Source: a virus. From it: a stretch of DNA of 20,017 nucleotides. The stretch covers positions 1 to 20,017 of the IMG/VR virus record IMGVR_UViG_3300030380_003513, one strand, 5' to 3'. Positions within the stretch are counted from its first letter, which is position 1; each line of letters starts with the position of its first letter. The notes below the pieces were generated by a model. It saw nothing but the letters and a program-made list of their open reading frames with translations, did no database searches and was not told the origin of the DNA. Both the position numbers and the translations under genes were made by a program. Positions 17,522-20,017 of the stretch are shown here, piece by piece.

Positions 17522-17535
17522 CTATTACGTAATAG
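17522..17535. promoter_or_regulatory. 14-nt palindrome before the winged-helix gene
   Basis: CTATTACGTAATAG is a perfect dyad directly abutting the start codon of the winged-helix gene and covering the tandem TAA TAG stops of the upstream gene. It could be an operator for autoregulation. Palindromes of this length are expected by chance about once or twice in 20 kb of this composition, so the case rests on position alone. Confidence 0.3.
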
Positions 17536-17926
17536 CAGCAGCTACATTAATAGAGTGAACAGAAGCAATATTAGGATCAATAGTAACAGCTAATCTTGTA
17601 CTGTCATCAAAATTTGTTGTTGCCATATCAGCAACAGTTATGATACCATCGCTTATACGCTGACCATTAATTGCTCTAGCAATAGATCGAACTACTTCTT
17701 TCATCGTGCCACTATTAATAGTAAGTGTAACATTGTCTGAAATAACGTTTTCGTTATCTGCTATGTTTCCAGCTTCATTGTTAACACTTCTAAAGAATAT
17801 TTGAACTCTTGTTCCTAATGAAGGAATTACACCGGTTATTCTACTAACTGGTACAAAGATTGAATCATCTATTCCATCGTCATCATCGACGTCTGATCTT
17901 TTTCTAAAATAAAGATATTTTTCCAT
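17525..17926 (-). CDS. Small tandem paralog B, virion-associated candidate (133 aa)
   Basis: A 133-residue protein beginning M-E-K-Y-L-Y-F-R and followed by an acidic D-V-D-D-D-D-G segment. It shares its start and overall order with the next gene upstream: an I-F-V-P-V-S-R-I strand region, a V-Q-I-F-F-R-S-V segment, a K-E-V-V-R-S-I-A-R-A-I-N helix, and an I-S-D-G-I-I-T-V hairpin with V-T-I-D-P near the end. The two are clear paralogs from duplication. No catalytic motif, signal peptide or membrane segment is seen. The position upstream of the packaging genes suggests a small structural protein, but the function is unknown. Confidence 0.72.
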   Translation of the reverse strand: MEKYLYFRKRSDVDDDDGIDDSIFVPVSRITGVIPSLGTRVQIFFRSVNNEAGNIADNENVISDNVTLTINSGTMKEVVRSIARAINGQRISDGIITVADMATTNFDDSTRLAVTIDPNIASVHSINVAAAIT

Positions 17927-17964
17927 TTTTTTTTGTTTTAAAATTTTTTACTCAGTTAATAATA

Positions 17965-18423
17965 TTATTGTGGATCTCCAACTGTTATAGCTGTGCAGTT
18001 ATCGTCAGCAACGTAAGCGAATGGTCCAGTAATAGAAGGATGTATTTTAATTTCTTCTACAGCTTCATTAGCTAAATTAGTAGTAACATGATCAAATACA
18101 GTGATAAATCCATCAGTATATAATTGATTAGAATTAATAGCCTGTATAATCGTTTCTATAATTTCTTTTTGAGTATGCCTAGCACACTCTATACCTACAG
18201 AATCAGTAAGAGTCTGTTCACTTGTTGCACCAGCTCGCAAAGCAGGTTGATTTCTAACACTTTCAAATTGTATTAAAATTCCACTATCAGTGTTTGGTGA
18301 TATAGATATAATCTTGCTAGTTGGTATCATTAAAGAAGTTGGATGATCAGTGTCAGTGCTTTTTGCAGTACCGTCATCATTATCAACATCAGCAACAACT
18401 CTAAAATATAAAAATTTTTCCAT
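17965..18423 (-). CDS. Small tandem paralog A, virion-associated candidate (152 aa)
   Basis: A 152-residue protein starting M-E-K-F-L-Y-F-R, with an acidic D-V-D-N-D-D-G run. Matched blocks with the 133-aa neighbour are the start, the L-M-I-P-T-S-K-I strand, an I-L-I-Q-F-E-S-V strand, the K-E-I-I-E-T-I-I-Q-A-I-N helix, and L-Y-T-D-G-F-I-T-V near residue 100. It carries an extra T-D-T-D-H-P-T segment near residue 22 and a longer C-terminus. Duplicated small proteins are common for phage decoration or minor head components; this is an inference. The leader is A/T-rich with no Shine-Dalgarno motif. Confidence 0.72.
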   Translation of the reverse strand: MEKFLYFRVVADVDNDDGTAKSTDTDHPTSLMIPTSKIISISPNTDSGILIQFESVRNQPALRAGATSEQTLTDSVGIECARHTQKEIIETIIQAINSNQLYTDGFITVFDHVTTNLANEAVEEIKIHPSITGPFAYVADDNCTAITVGDPQ

Positions 18424-18540
18424 TGTGTTTTTATTTTTATGATTAATAATTAATTTATGATTTTTTTGTTTATTGTTTTTGGTTTATAGTTTGTGTTTAA
18501 TCTACTTTAATAGATATTACACGTTTTTACTAAATAGTAA
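18424..18540 (-). other. 117-nt A/T-rich spacer between groES and the tandem paralogs
   Basis: This is the longest stretch with no gene in the window. It is strongly A/T-rich. It has a 6-bp inverted repeat near 18527-18540 just after the GroES stop, but no T run follows on the minus strand, so it is not a convincing terminator. No -10/-35 or Bacteroidota-type promoter could be assigned with confidence. A promoter for the downstream operon could sit here, given the spacing. Confidence 0.5.
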
Positions 18541-18798
18541 TTATTCTACTATAACTATATCCCTAGCACGTATAACTCTATACATAGTATCATTATAAGC
18601 TATATCGTGTCCAGCAACAGCATCGTAATAAACACTATCACCTTTTTTAACAATAGGTACATCATTACCTACAGATATAATGTTTGCTTTTTTATATCTA
18701 TTTGTTTCATCTGTTTCATCAGTTAATATAAGGCCACCAACTTTCTTTGGCCCTTCTTTTATTATATCAACTATTACGTAATCGTTAACTGCTTGCAT
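18541..18798 (-). CDS. groES: GroES-type co-chaperonin, compact form (85 aa)
   Basis: This is the lid that caps the GroEL ring during folding. The 85 residues follow the family: an opening strand (4-13), a mobile-loop region (15-33) with G-G-L-I-L at 21-25 matching the GroEL-binding G-G-I-V-L of E. coli GroES, I-I-S-V-G (40-44), K-K-G-D-S-V-Y-Y (51-58), and a closing R-A-R-D-I-V-I-V-E. Between I-S-V-G-N and K-K-G-D only a few residues remain where E. coli GroES has its roof beta hairpin, so the dome is probably open, as known for T4 gp31. The start overlaps the groEL 3' end by 14 nt, so the two are co-translated. Bacterial operons normally have groES first; here the order is reversed. Confidence 0.92.
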   Translation of the reverse strand: MQAVNDYVIVDIIKEGPKKVGGLILTDETDETNRYKKANIISVGNDVPIVKKGDSVYYDAVAGHDIAYNDTMYRVIRARDIVIVE

Positions 18799-20017
18799 TT
18801 TCTATTCTTATGTTTGATATTACACAATCTGCTGACATTACTGTTAACGCTACACTTACAGCATTTTTAAGTGCGGACTTAGTTACAAGCACTGGATCAA
18901 TAATACCTTCGTTAATCATATTAACAAAGCCACCTGTTATAACATTGCAGCCACAACCATCTTGCATCTGTTCACCTACTTTAATACCAGCGTTGTCTAA
19001 TATAGTTTCATAAGGTGACGATAGTGCATTAAGCAATACTTTACCAGCGTTATTAGCTATAATCTTTTGGCTAGCGTTTAATAGTGCTACGCCACCACCT
19101 GGTACTATACCTTCTTGTAGTGCAGCTCTTGTAGCATATATAGCATCTTCAACACGATCTTTCTTTTCTTTAAGTTCAACCTTAGAGTTTGCCCCTACTT
19201 TAATTATACCTACGCTACCTGACAACATAGCAAGTCTATCTTCTAGTTTCTTTTTAATAAAACCATTTGACTCTTTAGCTAGCTTACTAGTTAACTCATC
19301 TATTCTATTTTCAATATCATTAGTCATACCTTCAATTGTTAGAACTGTATGTTTATTGTCTGTAACAGCAAAATCAGCTTCACCTAAGTGTTCAGGTTTC
19401 ATTAAGTCTAAATCATCTCCTAACTCTTCGTTAAGCACTGTAGCACCTGTTAGTATAGCTAGATCTTCTGTAGCATCTTTTTTAGTAGGACCAAAGCCTG
19501 GTAAATCAATAATGTTTACTTTAATATTACCCTTTACCTTATTCATCATAAGCGCGGCTTTAACAGGTTGTGCTACTGGCGCTATAACTAATAAAGCCCT
19601 ATTGTTTTTGATAACATGTTCTAGTATGTTTTGTATTTTACGCACGTTAGGTATTTCAGATGAACATATAAACACTAAAGGATTATCTAGTTCACAAGCT
19701 TGCTTTTCATTATTAGTAACAAAATGCGGTGAAGTAAGCCCACACTCTACTTTAACACCATCTACGATGTCAACATATGTTTCATCTGACTCGCTTTCTT
19801 CCATAAGTACAACACCTTGCTTACCAACTTTTTCATAAGCTTCTGCTATAATAGCACCTAGCTTTTCATCGTTATTACAAGATATAGCACTAACAGACTT
19901 TAACATATCACCTTCAACGTCAGTAGCTATATCATTTAAATAACTAATAACCTCGTCTAGCGTTTTGTTTACTCCATCTTTTATTTCTCTGATTGTAAGA
20001 CCATCTGCGACCGCAGC
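18785..20017 (-). CDS. groEL: GroEL-type chaperonin, 5' end cut by the window (410 residues visible)
   Basis: The frame is open to position 20017, starting in A-A-V-A-D-G, equivalent to about residue 109 of E. coli GroEL; the ATG at 19906 is internal. It covers the rest of the intermediate, apical and C-terminal equatorial domains. Conserved features include N-D-E-K-L-G near the start, P-G-F-G-P, V-E-L-K-E-K-K-D-R-V-E-D-A, P-G-G-G-V-A-L (nucleotide-binding Gly loop) and I-I-D-P-V, whose Asp matches the ATP-hydrolysis Asp398. Regions near the C-terminal equatorial domain are shortened, and the protein ends without the Gly-Gly-Met tail. Several apical positions that bind GroES or substrate differ. 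It probably assembles with the overlapping GroES to fold phage proteins. Single- or double-ring state cannot be judged here. Confidence 0.95.
   Translation of the reverse strand, partial: AAVADGLTIREIKDGVNKTLDEVISYLNDIATDVEGDMLKSVSAISCNNDEKLGAIIAEAYEKVGKQGVVLMEESESDETYVDIVDGVKVECGLTSPHFVTNNEKQACELDNPLVFICSSEIPNVRKIQNILEHVIKNNRALLVIAPVAQPVKAALMMNKVKGNIKVNIIDLPGFGPTKKDATEDLAILTGATVLNEELGDDLDLMKPEHLGEADFAVTDNKHTVLTIEGMTNDIENRIDELTSKLAKESNGFIKKKLEDRLAMLSGSVGIIKVGANSKVELKEKKDRVEDAIYATRAALQEGIVPGGGVALLNASQKIIANNAGKVLLNALSSPYETILDNAGIKVGEQMQDGCGCNVITGGFVNMINEGIIDPVLVTKSALKNAVSVALTVMSADCVISNIRIENASS

Noticed and set aside
18527-18540. Short inverted repeat after groES as a terminator
   Set aside because: Only 6 bp with a 2-nt loop, and no T run on the transcribed side.
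19356-19838. 160-codon plus-strand open frame
   Set aside because: It lies fully antisense to groEL, which has strong family similarity. The translation is Ser/Thr-rich with no recognisable motif.
1-20017. tRNA genes, CRISPR arrays, insertion sequences, integrase or attachment sites
   Set aside because: Gaps between genes are too short for most of these, and no cloverleaf-like pattern, spaced repeats, transposase or integrase was seen.
1-20017. Alternative genetic code with stop reassignment, known in some crAss-like phages
   Set aside because: TAA, TAG and TGA each end genes at sensible places, and the long structural genes contain none in frame.

Overview
The window is a block of a double-stranded DNA phage genome. 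It is A+T-rich (roughly two thirds by eye), and every supported gene lies on the minus strand, so transcription runs from position 20017 towards position 1. TAA, TAG and TGA all end plausible genes, so nothing suggests a recoded stop. Leaders before start codons are A/T-rich and mostly lack a Shine-Dalgarno motif. Together with the gene order this suggests a marine phage of a Bacteroidota-type host, in or near the crAss-like/podovirus-like assemblage. The placement rests on remembered family features and gene order, not on a database search.

Layout in transcription order. (1) 20017-18541: a GroEL-type chaperonin cut by the window edge, followed with a 14-nt overlap by a short GroES. (2) 18423-16662: two tandem paralogous small proteins, a likely winged-helix DNA-binding protein and a probable holin, then at 16660-15962 a beta-rich possible virion protein. 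(3) 15934-14644: three conserved small phage proteins, one of which (195 aa) looks like two Cpn10/GroES barrels in tandem, and a likely small terminase. (4) 14647-7331: large terminase, portal, scaffold-like protein and major capsid protein, the last followed by a strong intrinsic terminator. (5) 7264-6433: a gene split by a +1 frameshift, followed by a second terminator. (6) 6341-1: a 53-aa CGC protein, two probable head-tail connector/ring proteins, and a very large structural protein (1513 codons visible, open at position 1) resembling the stabilization protein of crAss-like phages.

The genes form a packaging and head/neck/tail morphogenesis module next to a phage-encoded folding module. 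The GroES lacks the roof hairpin of bacterial GroES, a feature also known for T4 gp31, which supports folding of the T4 capsid protein. The simplest reading is that the phage brings its own chaperonin system to fold its capsid or other large virion proteins. The double-Cpn10-like protein beside the terminase may extend that system or may be a structural reuse of the fold. The least described parts are the compact chaperonin pair, the tandem Cpn10 protein and the frameshifted gene behind the capsid gene.
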